Origin: Cannabis sativa
Lineage: Eukaryota; Streptophyta; Magnoliopsida; Rosales; Cannabaceae
Reading direction: 5' to 3'
NCBI RefSeq assembly: GCF_029168945.1
Contig: NC_083607.1
Location: forward strand, 38,549,257-38,613,256
DNA length: 64,000 nt
The notes below the pieces were generated by a model. That model was not told where the DNA came from. It ran no database searches and saw only the letters and a list, made by a program, of their open reading frames with translations. The first letter of the stretch is position 1. The number at the start of each line of letters is the position of its first letter. A program made the position numbers and the translations under genes. Shown piece after piece: positions 12,359 through 23,078 of the stretch.

Positions 12359-13642
12359 CATTCTACCCCTTATTCTCTGCATCCCGGCACCACCAAGATG
12401 TACCAGGATCTTAAATCGTACTTTTAGTGGAGCGGTATAAAGAAGAATTGGGTAGAATTCGTATCGAGATGCCTCACCTGTCAGCAGATTAAGGCTGAAC
12501 ATCAGAGACCAGCAGGGTTGCTGCAGCCTTTAACCCTACCTGAATGGAAGTGGGAGGATATCACGATGGATTTCGTGGTTGGGTTACCTCGAACCACGGG
12601 TTTGTTCGATTCCATCTGGGTAGTGGTGGATCGATTCACGAAATCTGCTCATTTTCTGCCTGTTAGAAAACCTATTCAGTGGATCAGTTGGCAGAATTGT
12701 ACGTTAGAGAGATTGTAAGACTTCACGGGGTACCGAAATCTATAGTTTTGGATAGAGATCCGAAGTTCACCTCCAAGTTTTGGCAGAGTTTGCAACGAGC
12801 GATGGGTACAAAACTGAAATTTAGTACAGCATTCCATCCTCAGACAGATGGGCAGTCCGAAAGGACAATTCAGATATTGGAGGACATGTTACGAGCCTGT
12901 GTTATGGATTTTGAAGGCTCTTGGAATAAATATCTACCGTTGATAGAATTTTCTTACAACAACAGTTATCAGAGTACTATAGGGATGGCTCCCTATGAAC
13001 TGTTATACGGTAGGAAGTGTAGATCTCCCATCCACTGGGATGAGACAGGGGAGAGGAAATACCTAGGTCCGGAGTCAGTGCAGAAGACCAATGAGGCAAT
13101 TGAGAAAATAAAAGCTAGAATGCTTGCCTCACAGAGTAGACAGAAAAGTTACGCAGATCCGAAACGCAGAGATGTTGAGTTCCGAGTAGGGGACCATGTG
13201 TTTTTTACGGGTGTCTCCAATCAAGGGAATCAAACGTTTCGGGAAAAGAGGCAAGTTATGCCCTAGATTTACAGGACCTTTCGAGATTCTCGAGAATATA
13301 GGTCAAGTGGCATACCGGTTAGCGTTGCCTCCAGTTTTATCAGCAGTTCACAACATATTCCATGTCTCTATGTTGAGAAAATACGTTTCAGATCCGTCTC
13401 ATATACTCAGTTATGAGAGCCTTGAACTGCAGCCAGATATGTCATACGAAGAACAGCCAGTGCAGATCCTGGATAGAAAGGATAAAGTCCTTCAGAATAA
13501 GACCATAGCATTGGTCAAGGTACTCTGGAGAAATAGCAAGGTGGAGGAAGCCACCTGGGAGCTAGAGTCAGATATGAAAGCTCAATATCCAGAGTTATTC
13601 AGGTCAGATTTCAGGGACGAAATCCTTTTAAGGGGGGAATAG
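12359..13642 (+). pseudogene. Tekay-type chromovirus integrase and chromodomain, 5'-truncated
   Basis: Ty3/gypsy pol C-terminus. The frame opens in the HHCC finger (HSTPYSLHPG ... CLTCQQIKAEH), with an in-frame TAG near 12427. The core has MDFVVGLPRT, VVVDRFTKSAHF, LDRDPKFTSKFW and HPQTDGQSERT (catalytic D, D, E). One frame change near 12690 and one near 13200-13260 break the frame. The last 148 codons include GPFEILENIGQVAYRL and a C-terminal chromodomain (QILDRKDKVLQNK, then VKVLWRNSKVEEATWE). They end with TAG two bases before the LTR. A chromodomain after the integrase core, together with a 2.1-kb LTR, fits the Del/Tekay lineage. Everything upstream (gag, PR, RT, RH) is absent. Confidence 0.88.
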
Positions 13643-13643
13643 T
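13628..13643 (+). promoter_or_regulatory. Tekay polypurine tract
   Basis: TTAAGGGGGGAATAGT directly before the LTR start. It overlaps the integrase stop codon, an arrangement usual in compact chromoviruses. Confidence 0.75.
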
Positions 13644-15790
13644 TGTAAAGACCGCTTAGTTTAATTTGGAAATTAGCAGTTAATTATGTTTAATTATGAA
13701 AATTATTTATAGATATTTAAATAATTATTTATGCTGTTTTTATCGAATTCTGAAATGCATTTTATGTCATATAGTTAATTTCATAATTTTGCATTTTCGG
13801 TGCCCGGTAACATGGAACTCGGTGTTTGGCTCAGTAAAATCACAACTTAGTATGTTAGTATTAGGGGACGGTTATTTAGACATTGGGAATGTCGGGATTG
13901 GTCGGGAATTTAGAATTTCCCAAAATACCCTTTAGTGTCCTTTATGTTATTTTATTGTGGAGGGGCAAAATGGTCATTTTCCCCATTGATGTTTTGTCCT
14001 TTTATGGACTTAGTAATTGGAAATTTAAATGTTTATTATGTTAATTGTTGGCTGAATATAGAGTTGGTATTTGCATTTATCCTTTATTTTCAAAAATTAG
14101 AAAAGTTAAAAGAAAAACCAAAATTTTCTCAAAGCTCTCTCTTTCTCTCTTGTTCGGCCTCCTTGAGCAGCAAGGATCTTTGTGTGTTTCTAGCTGATTT
14201 CTTCAAGGTTTTTGTGATCTCTAAGAGTTGGTAAGGTTTCTATATCTTTCCCTCTTGAATTTGTTGAAAATGATGAAAAGATGAGTGTTGCATGTTGGTT
14301 TTGTTGTGATCCTTGCTGTTGTATGTTGTTGTTGATTCCTGTAGTTAGAACTTGACTTAAAATGTTGATTCAAGCATGATAGGGTTGGTGATTAGTTGGT
14401 TTTATCAAGTTATGGAAATTTTACTCAAAGCTATGGTTTCTCAAAGTGAAATTGTGAGTTTTGTTGCTGTGTTTGTTGGGGTCGATTCCCTGTGTTTACA
14501 GAGGTTATAATATGCATGTTTAAGTAGGTTTGAACTGATTTGGATGCATGTTAGTTAGATTTAACCAAGTTTGAGTTTTGAACTCAAAGCTTGGAGCCTT
14601 AATGGCATTTTTAGTATCTGTGTGTTCTGGGCTGTTTTGATGCTTTGGTATTGTTCTTTGGGGTATTTAGAACAGGTCTGGAAGTTTTGGTGTGGTTTGG
14701 ATTTGATTTGAGCAAGTTATCTATAGGGAAACTTTTAGTTTCTAGTTTAAGTCCCCGGGAAGTGATTTAGCATATCACTTATTAGTGTTGTAATTGTTAT
14801 GGTTTAGGAGCCTGTAAACTGTTGCGCAGTTCGTTCCAGTCAGGTTGACCGGCACACTTGAATTTAGAATTGAGGTAAGATTAGTATAACAATATGCATA
14901 TGGATTACATGTTTAGCGTGCATGTAGGAAGCCTGTTAGATTACATTAGATATGTATGTTGGCTTCGTACCATCTGACTGTGTCACATCGGTACAGGCTA
15001 GAGTATGACTAGCAGCTGGAGTATGACCAGTGTACCGAGTATAGGTTGACACTGTATCACATCAGTACAGGCTAGAGTATGACTAGCAGCTGGAGTATGA
15101 CCAGTGTACCGAGTATAGGCTGATACTATGGTTGGTGGTACTGTACTATTTGACGTATCACATCACTACAGGCTAGAGTATGACTAGCAACTGGAGTATG
15201 ACCAGTGTACTGAGTATAGGCTAATACTGTAACACATCGGTACAGGCTAGAGTATGACTAGCAGCTGGAATATGACCAGTGTACCGAGTATAGGCTGTTA
15301 CTTGTCAATAGTACCATCTTATGAACGTGTGGGACACGGCAGTTAAGGTTATGGTCAAGGGTATGGGCGTCTGATCATAACCCGGGATTTACGTATGATT
15401 ATGATTATGGTTTTCTTACTGAGTCTGTCGACTCACAGTGCTATGTTCATGTGTAGGTAAGGGCAAGGCCAAGGCTGAGGAACCATGAGAGCGAGCCGAT
15501 GAAGATTGTACATGTCGGGGCGGTGAGGCCTGGAGTGTGCGATCCTCGCGAAAGCAGTGCTTTTGTAATTAGTCGCTAGGCGACAAGTATTTTGTACTAG
15601 ACAGTAAACTTTTGTAAATCTTTTTTTGTAAATGGGATCCCACAGTATTTTGTATGAAATATATTATAAGTTTAATTAAAAAGCAAAAATTTTAATTAAT
15701 CACGATTTCCATAAACCTCGTTGATTAGCAACAAGCTGCACAGTACGTTTAAAAATCACGTAATACACCTATGCTAGTTAGGGTGTTACA
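13644..15790 (+). repeat. Tekay 3' LTR
   Basis: 2147-bp LTR starting TGTAAAGACCGC and ending TAGGGTGTTACA. It follows a polypurine tract and the pol stop. The right flank TAAAT (15791-15795) would be its TSD, but the partner copy was lost with the 5' part of the element. The LTR contains a four-unit tandem repeat (14983-15298). Small ORFs in 13696-14234 look incidental. Confidence 0.85.
14983..15298 (+). repeat. Tandem repeat in the Tekay LTR, four units
   Basis: Four units begin TCACATCGGTACAGGCTAG or a close variant at 14983, 15057, 15158 and 15232. Periods are 74, 101 and 74 bp. Unit 2 carries an extra ~27 bp with GGTTGGTGGTACTGTACT. Each unit contains GAGTATGACTAGCA and GAGTATGACCAGTGTAC. 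No coding sense is seen. Confidence 0.85.
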
Positions 15791-16223
15791 TAAATATTAT
15801 AGAATTTGTATCAATAATAAAAACACTTACACATACAAACATATAAATATAATGTGGTAATTGTGGTTTAAGATAAAGTAAATGAAGCTCAATCTCATAA
15901 AGTGCAATTTGTTTGAAATAGAAAATAAAATAAACTTTATTAATAAAAAAAATGTATTGCAACAATATGAGAAAAACAGGGATAAAAATCCCTAACTAAG
16001 ATTCGAAATCCAAATTTTCTTTAAACTAAAACAATTAATTCAAAAAATAGATAAATGAGCTTCATCTTCATCTTGGACGATCTTCACCCTTTGTCCAGCT
16101 TTCTGATCCAACTCATGAAGATAGCATCTGAGTTCAAGTAGCTTGGCCTATAAGAAGAAGAAACAAATAAACAAAGTTAGTCCAGAATCAATAATCCAAT
16201 TGGATAATAATTCACTAAAAATC
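15791..16223 (-). pseudogene. E2 protease remnant
   Basis: After the gag stop, another minus-strand frame reads NWIIDSGLT, the start of the copia protease. Further on, a stretch reading LLELRCYLHELDQKAG aligns with QLLEKWNYLKSGELKLKAG of E3, and a later stretch resembles the FIPN segment. Stops and indels have destroyed the frame, and homology fades toward 15791 where the Tekay LTR intervenes. A TTCTTCTTCTTATAG string resembles a splice acceptor but is simply within this decayed protease. Confidence 0.65.
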
Positions 16224-17090
16224 TTAAAGTTTATATAAGGAAATACCTTGTTTCTTTGCAAGAAGTTTAGGACATTGGGGTTTCCAGTGACCTTTCTCAT
16301 TGCAGTAGAAACACTTTCCTTTGAGTGCATCACCAGACGCAGCAGCCTTTTTGTTTTTCATGGCTTTGGCACGCTTCTTGGTGTTTCTCCATTTCTTCTT
16401 CGATTTGGGTTTAGAAGCAGAGGCAACATTTGCCTCAGGTTTGACCGTCCCATTACCATTCCCAGAATTTTGAGGCTTACTCCCTTTCTTCTTGGGGCCT
16501 CCAATCAAATTTTCATATGTCTGAAGGTCATTGACTAACTCATGAAAGTCTATGTCCTTTTTATTCATGACATAATTTGATGTATAGGGCATAAATGCTG
16601 GAGTCAGACTATTCAAGATAAGGCTTACTTGAGTAGTGTGATCCATTTCAGCACCATGATCCTGGGCTTCTTGGAAATAACTTGTCATGAGGAGAACATG
16701 ATCACGCACATTTTGATGGGGTTCCATCCGTGCATTGATGTATTTCTTAGTCGCGTCAAAGCGAGACTGAAGAGATGCCCTACCGAATAGCTCAGTTAAC
16801 TTCGTCATTACTTCAGCAGCCTTTTTGATTTTAGAAAACTGAGTTTTAAGGGTGTCAACCATGCTGGAAAGCATAAAGTATAGAGCTTTGTCATTTGCTT
16901 TCTGCCAACGCTCATACTTTCCTTTCACAGCTTTGGATGCATTGTCCCCCGACACTTCTGGAGACGGCTCAGTTAACACAAACAAGGCACTTTCTCCTAT
17001 GAGAGCAATATTAATGTTCTCATTCCATTTTGGAAAGTTAGATCCATTTAACTTATTTTCGGTCAAGAGTGATAACATGGAATTCATCAT
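16224..17090 (-). CDS. gag: E2 gag, 288 aa, open
   Basis: Copia capsid-nucleocapsid protein that would package element RNA in cytoplasmic particles. ATG at 17088-17090 (MMNSML), stop at 16224. A UBN2/copia-type gag region covers about residues 50-200 and includes ILNSLTPAFMPY. A lysine-rich linker (about 205-255) follows, then a single CCHC zinc knuckle, C-FY-C-NEKG-H-WKPQ-C, at residues 260-273 (16272-16313). The stop comes 15 residues after the knuckle, so gag is closed before the protease. Its integrity contrasts with the destroyed protease next to it. Thirteen bases before the ATG, the minus strand reads TTATTATTTTGTAG, a good splice-acceptor match. Confidence 0.85.
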   Translation of the reverse strand: MMNSMLSLLTENKLNGSNFPKWNENINIALIGESALFVLTEPSPEVSGDNASKAVKGKYERWQKANDKALYFMLSSMVDTLKTQFSKIKKAAEVMTKLTELFGRASLQSRFDATKKYINARMEPHQNVRDHVLLMTSYFQEAQDHGAEMDHTTQVSLILNSLTPAFMPYTSNYVMNKKDIDFHELVNDLQTYENLIGGPKKKGSKPQNSGNGNGTVKPEANVASASKPKSKKKWRNTKKRAKAMKNKKAAASGDALKGKCFYCNEKGHWKPQCPKLLAKKQGISLYKL

Positions 17091-19105
17091 GGTTATAAGG
17101 ATACTACAAAATAATAAATAGAAATCAATAATGGTTTAACACAAAATCCAATTCAGAAATTATAAGCACATAACATGTAGGAATGATAAGAGAAAATACA
17201 AAAAAAATTCAATCCTAAATAATTTCCAAGATTTTCAACAAACTGATATCAGTGTCCCGTTTAGGCGAGAGTCAAAGCTACCATCCATTGAATAGAGTTG
17301 TCAGCTCATCTAAAATGTTAAACATTCTAGCAACGTTTTATTCGATCAAGATTGGAATCCAGCATTGTCTCGTTTAGGCGAGAATCAAGGCTATTCTATC
17401 TTATGAGCTTCTACTATTGTTTCATATTTTGCAAGTCAAATATGGTCGCCACCATTAGGGTGATCCATACCATATAAAACACTTACAAAGCTACTTATCT
17501 TTCGAGATTAAACGGTGTGAACTTGCTAATGAACGTTCCTCCATTAGGGAGGATTACTAACTAAAACAAACGCTATGTAAAACCAACAACGGAGATCGAT
17601 ATCTTAATAATAATAAAGCTCATTCTTTAAAATGTATTTTCTTTATTATTTTAATAAAATATATTCATTAAATACGAATTTAGAATTAAAATTCTAAATT
17701 AGAATTTAATTTAATATTTATAAAATTATACTTAGATTGTGATTGAAATAAATTGAATTATTTCTATCTTAGTAGTAATTTTGATATATAAATATTAAGA
17801 AAATTAATTTAAATTAATTTGCAACTTAAAATAAATTTTCATGAGAATATATTTATTGTATTTTGAAAAAGAAAGTATAAAACTTTATTTTCGAAATACT
17901 TAATAATAAATACTTAGAAAAAATACTTCAAGCAAAAATATCACCTATCTAGATTTTCCTTTGACTAATTAATTCAATTTCTAATAATATACTTTAATTC
18001 ATTTATTTTAAATTAATCAATAAATGAAAAAATCATTGATTTAAGTTGGTCCAAGAATTAATTAAAATAAATAATTAATTTACAAATTAATCTATTTTTC
18101 AAGATAAATTCAAAAACATCTAGCATAATAAAATGCAATTCGAAATTGATTAATAAAATAAAGAAAAATATATTTTGAAAATTATTTAAATTTAAGTTGA
18201 AAAAGAAAATAAATTTCAACTAAAAAATAATTTTCTATTTAATTAAGTGTCATGAAAAATTAATATTTAAGTATCATGATGAAAATCAACTTAGATATTT
18301 AATTTTTCAATTTAATTAAATGTATTAAACTCAAAAAATAAGTAATTAAGTGTAGAGAAGGCTCAATTATTAATATCTAGTTTAATACTAGGAAAAAATA
18401 TACATAAATTAAATTGTACCAAAATTTAATTATTTAAATAATTAATTTCACAATGTATAATATTTTCCTATTTAATATTAGAAATAATAAGTAGTTTAGA
18501 AATAACTATCTAGAAAATATCTTATTTCACTAAGTATCTTTTCAACAAAAATTTGAAAAAGTATCTAATTTAAGTTGCTATAGAAAAAAAATCTAGAACT
18601 TAAATATTTTCAAATTTAAATTTAATTAAATATCAAATATTAAGTTGTAACCACTTAATTTGAAAAATATTTCATTTTAAGTTTAAAACTAACTTAAAAA
18701 ATATCTTAAGAATCTTTAATAACTAATGCCTAGAATTCCTCAACTTAATTTTAAATTTAAATAAAATATTCAAATTTAAGTTAGATATGAAAAATCAGTT
18801 AATATAACTAATTTATAACTTAAATAGGAATATTTAATTAAATAAGTTCCAGAAAGAATCTAGTTAGTTAAAATTCTTTATTTAATTAAATACAAGAAAA
18901 ATACAAATAGTTTGTCTAGAAATAATATCTAAAACTAAAAGTGTTTTTCTTAAAATTAACTTTAAAATATTAAAATGAAAATAAATTTCATATATTTTAA
19001 AAGTTAATTATGTTGCTAATCAATTTTATTAGGTTAAACTAATTTAATTAACCTAACACAGTTATTCAAATCAGGCAAATGGGCCTTAACAATTGGGGTA
19101 GTTCA

Positions 19106-19165
19106 TGTGAGGGGGAGCTGGGTTCAGCATGTCGTACCCACTTCTATTGGCCCCCAACTCTCACA
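19106..19165 (-). other. Conserved long stem-loop in E2 leader
   Basis: The plus strand shows TGTGA, a short G bulge, GAGCTGGG, then about 35 nt, then CCCAACTC and TCACA. The arms can form a 13-bp bulged stem, with a GGGT/ACCC helix possible inside. The same structure lies at 9587-9647, 41315-41374, 42192-42250 and 48414-48473. In the 41315 copy the arm reads GAGTT opposite AACTC, which removes the single mismatch. Confidence 0.6.
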
Positions 19166-20112
19166 CAAGGCCCAAAAGAGAGGAATTTAACCTTAAAATA
19201 AATAACTGTTATTAATTGAATAGGTCCAAAAACTAAATGGACCTAAATAAAATCTATCATGGTGTGACATTTTATTTAGCAACAACCTATATGCATCTAT
19301 ATAATAAAATAAACATATAGGCTCACACAGGCACACATTTGGATGGATCCTATCATGTTGCTAGGTCATACACAAATGAAATAAGATTGTAAAATTTACC
19401 TGTTACAAATTATTTACTTGACCAATTAAACCATGAGTTAAAATTAGATCATTGGATCTGTCAACAAGTTAACCATGGCTATTTGCAATCAAGCAATAAT
19501 AGGTTTTATGAAACTTACAAACAAGCTAAAACACATACTCCTGCAACAAGGTTAGCTGGATAGTTGGATGTAGGATTTATTTAATTTTAAATGATTAAAA
19601 ATAATTAAATAATAAAAAATAATATATATATTTTCGAAATTAATTATAATATAATATTTAAAATTAAACCTACAATTTTGAAAAATTAGGTTTCAACTAA
19701 CCTAAATATCATTTCAAAATTTGCTAACTACTTTTAAAAATTTAATGTTATTTTATAAATTAAATATTTAATAAAAATTAAAAAAGATAACTAAATATCT
19801 TTTTCAGATTTTATGATTTAATTTAAATAAATAAAATACCAAAATTTAAAAGTTAGCAAAATATCATACATCTTTTTAAAATATCATGATTATAGTTATC
19901 TTATTTTAAATTTAAATAAGGTCAAATTATTTTAAAACAAATATTTAATTTAAAAAATTTAATATCTCACCTTAAATTTAAAAATAAGATAAGAATAATC
20001 AAATTTTAAAAATAAGATAGATAATTAAGCAAAAAAGATAGATATTTACTATTTTCAAATTCAAATTACACTAATATCATGAATTAATTTAAAAAAAATA
20101 TTAATAAATTTA

Positions 20113-20601
20113 GGTGTCGTTTGGTAACACTTTTGCTTTTTAATTTTTTAATCACAAAATGAAAGTAAAATTTTTGTTTTTAAAAAATTTATTTTTAAAA
20201 AACAAAAATGCGTTCTCTAACCACTTTTGTTTTTCAATTTTAAAAACAGAAAACAAAAGTGTGTTCTGTAAAGTTTATTTTCATTTTTATTTTTTGATTT
20301 TATTAAGTCGGGTCAAGATTCGGGGTTGGATTTGGGTTCGGGTCAGAAGCCGGGTTCAACGCCAAGGTCGTGAGGAGGGGATTCGGGTCCGGGTCTGGTT
20401 GTAATCCAAAAGATTGATTAAAAAAAAACTGTTTAAAAAAATATTGAAAGTGATTTTTTTTTTTTGTTTTTAAAATTTTGATTTCTAATTATAAAATTGA
20501 AAAGTAAAAACAGTTTTATAGAACATGTTTTTTAAAAATATTTTTACTTTTCCACTTTTAAAAACAGAAAACTGATTAAAAAAGTGTTACCAAACGCCAC
20601 C
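20113..20601. mobile_element. MITE inserted in E2 leader
   Basis: 489-bp non-coding insertion absent from the other leader copies. The terminal inverted repeats are GGTGTCGTTTGGTAACAC at the left and GTGTTACCAAACGCCACC at the right (one mismatch). The inner sequence is A/T-homopolymer rich with a central GC-rich stretch (about 20308-20400). Flanks are TTA on the left and ATA on the right, perhaps a decayed TWA duplication of PIF/Harbinger type. A hAT relation is not excluded. There is no transposase. Confidence 0.78.
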
Positions 20602-20726
20602 ATAATTATGATATTTAGAATTGAAATGGGAATAGTAAATTTCTAAATACAAAACTACACAAAAAATCGGAAGTTAAATCCATGAAATAGCATGAAAAAT
20701 CGAAGAAAAACGAAAAAATAAATTGC

Positions 20727-20935
20727 GAGCTGTACGGACAGTATGCTGAGCATACTGCCCGCGCGCGTATGGGGTTGCACTGCCGAGAAAACTCGGCGCA
20801 AGGGGGACGCTGCATGATATCCGTGCGCAGATGGGCGAGTTTCAGACAGGAAGCTCGATCGAGCACTGTCTGAACGCGTGCTGTCCGAGGGTGTCACCCT
20901 CGTCCGCGCGCGTGGCCTTGTTGCACGACCCTGCT
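20727..20935 (-). other. GC-rich hairpin cluster near the E2 PBS
   Basis: Consecutive inverted repeats in a sharply GC-rich island: CAGTATGCT-G-AGCATACTG (20739-20757); GCCGAG-AAAA-CTCGGC (20782-20797); TTCAGACAG/CTGTCTGAA (20841-20849 with 20866-20874) enclosing the palindrome GCTCGATCGAGC (20853-20864); and CGAGGGTG-T-CACCCTCG (20886-20902). It lies about 270 nt after the PBS in the RNA sense. An RNA packaging or dimerisation role is inferred only. Confidence 0.6.
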
Positions 20936-21186
20936 TTTTTCCGAAACTTCAAAAAATCATAACTAATTCAAATTAAATCGACATTGAGTTCTGTAAAAAA
21001 AAAGTAAATTGCTTAATTTTTTCCATACTATCCAATAAAAATAATTCCAGAAACAGAATTTCAATTATTTTTCACGAAAATTCACAAACATCAATCAGTC
21101 ATCATATAACACTCAACACAACATGAAACCATCCAAATCACAAACAATCGTTTTAAAGTCCAAATTTCTTGCAAGCAAATCAATTA

Positions 21187-21203
21187 CCATGGCTCTGAGG
21201 CCA
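21187..21203 (-). promoter_or_regulatory. E2 primer binding site
   Basis: The minus strand reads TGGCCTCAGAGCCATGG two bases after the LTR. It resembles the complement of the 3' end of initiator Met-tRNA used by most plant copia elements, with two central differences. It is immediately followed by GTAATT, a possible splice donor. Confidence 0.75.
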
Positions 21204-21205
21204 GT

Positions 21206-23078
21206 TGTTGGAATTTATTTTACCAGGATCTTAGATCTACTCACAAGTATGTTGTTTAACACCCTAAATATGAACTTTCTAAAACGATAAATAAACACAT
21301 ATAAAGTTAAGAAAACCTTACATTGATGGCAGCGGAATTAATGTCTCCTTCCACTCAGATCTCTTAGCCTTGTATCCTTTCTGTCCCAGAGTATTATCAA
21401 GATCTGAGCCCGAATGTCCTTCTCTTTGTGTGTGATCCTTCACAGTCTTCCAATCTATGATTGAGGTACCACTTGTTGTGTGTGGGCACTACTCTATCAC
21501 TGAGGGTTTCGAAATTTAGAAGAAGAAAAGAGAGAGGGTAGGTTCGGCTATAGAAGAGAAAGGGAAAGCTCAGTTTTCTGAAAAATATTTTCTGACACAA
21601 AAGATTATGAAATTTGTGATTTGACTGAGCCATCACTTTCTATTTATAGGCAACTACTAGGTTTAGGTTAGTAATTATTTGGCATTAAAATAATGAAAAT
21701 ATTAATTGGAAAAAGCTATCCAAGTGGCCGGCCATGGTGTGTTAATGGGCCTTACTTGGATTTTGCAGTTTTCACAAATTTTATTTCTATTTTCTCAAAA
21801 ACGCCAATTTTCCAATTCTAACCATTTAAATGCCAAAACTAATTATTTAATAACTAAAATAGATTATTAAATAATATTGTCATTTAATTTAATTATTAAT
21901 TAGACATATAAAGTCTATTAATAAATAAATAAACCTAGAATCTCTTTTCTTTACAATTTCGCCCATGCTTAGTGAAAATTCACAAATCAGACATAGTCTA
22001 ACTTTAGAATTATAATTGATTAATCACAAATCAATTATTGAGTCTTACAAGCAGTATAGTCTCAACTAGAATGGGGACCATGGATCTATACGCTGAGCTT
22101 CCAATAAGTGAACTGAATTTACTGAGTAAATTCCTACTTATTAATTCTTCGTTGAATCCACTCTTAGAACTTAGAATTGCACTCTCAGACTTATATAGAG
22201 CTTATTATATGTTCCACGATATAGATATGCTATCTTATTTAACCATTGTTATAATCTTATTGTGATCAAAGATGCTCTATATAGATGATTTACATCGAGA
22301 TGGGATAATTTTACCGTTCTCACCCCTCAACGTATTTTGCCCCTTAAAACACTTAGCTACCTGTAAATGATGTTTAGTGATCTAAGAATTAGTCACTTAA
22401 ACAAGAGCTCATCCATTCACTTCTATTTAGCTAAGCTCGAAGGGAATCATCACTTGACTTCTATACACCAGTAGAAGCAATAGATTCCATATTTATGTTT
22501 AGCACTCCCACTCAATCATACTATCATGTTCCCAAAATATACGTATCACCCTGACCCAAAAGTAGGCTTAACTAATAAATCAAAGAACATGAATAATACT
22601 CCTGAGTTGAGCCTAAGCATATCAGGATTTAGATTCTTTTAATCTTAAGATCAACTACTGATATTGACTTGGAAAGATATAACGGTAAGTTTATAATATC
22701 TTAACTAAGTTGCAATATCGGTCCAGTCCAATGTATACTCCATACATTCGAAACTAGTATACTTTACCAATGTCCTGGAAAGAACATAACACTTACTCCA
22801 AGTGTAAGTACACATCATCGTTGATTATCACATTAGTGTAAATCCAAAACACTGATGAAACAGGGACTTAGTCTTTTGATTCATATGATCACAATCACAT
22901 TCCATTGTGTTAACGATACTGTAATTGTGAATAAACATATGATCTGGACTTAACAGATTTTGTGTGTAAATGTAATAAACATATTAAACCATTAGCATAA
23001 ACATAAATCACTTCAAATTTCTTATATTGATTACTAATCAGATTGTCAAGGGTTTTATTTAGGGCACAAAACCCAACA
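21206..23078 (-). repeat. E2 5' LTR
   Basis: A complete 1873-bp LTR on the minus strand, with plus-strand boundaries TGTTGGAATT and ACCCAACA. TATA is at 21640-21649. It has the same end variant as solo LTR S1. Its insertion target is the middle of another LTR, which resumes at 23079. Confidence 0.92.

Larger units (their letters stand above)
17091..21205 (-). other. E2 long untranslated leader
   Basis: About 4.1 kb of AT-rich non-coding DNA between the PBS and gag. In minus-strand order from the PBS: GC-rich hairpin block (20935-20727), MITE insertion (20601-20113), very AT-rich tract, conserved stem-loop (19165-19106), another AT-rich tract, ATTAG-loop hairpins (17553-17537 and 17462-17450), then two copies of the GACTCTCGCCTAAACGGGAC box (17388-17367, one or two bases altered, and 17275-17254). 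Short ORFs are incidental. The layout is conserved in E1, E4 and E5. Confidence 0.82.
15791..23078 (-). mobile_element. E2: Ty1/copia element, 3' part removed
   Basis: On the minus strand it has the 5' LTR (21206-23078), a PBS, a 4.1-kb leader with a MITE, an open gag, and a decayed protease stub ending at the Tekay LTR (15790/15791). The rest of pol and the 3' LTR are gone. It is embedded in another LTR of the same superfamily; the right-hand flank is GTTTT (23079-23083). Confidence 0.88.

Noticed and set aside
13696..14234. Two hydrophobic small proteins after the Tekay integrase.
   Set aside because: They lie wholly inside the LTR, have no homologous pattern, and follow the pol stop and polypurine tract.
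14983..15298. CRISPR-like regular repeats.
   Set aside because: Units are whole-length tandem repeats of 74-101 bp without distinct spacers, inside a plant retrotransposon LTR.
16050..16175. A possible host-gene terminal exon (splice-acceptor-like TTCTTATAG followed by about 34 codons and an AT-rich 3' UTR) captured next to E2 gag.
   Set aside because: The codons align with the copia protease segment of E3 (LLEKWNYLKSGELKLKAG), so it is a decayed protease, not a captured exon.
20159..20404. A possible 81-aa protein.
   Set aside because: It is an A/T-homopolymer translation of the MITE.
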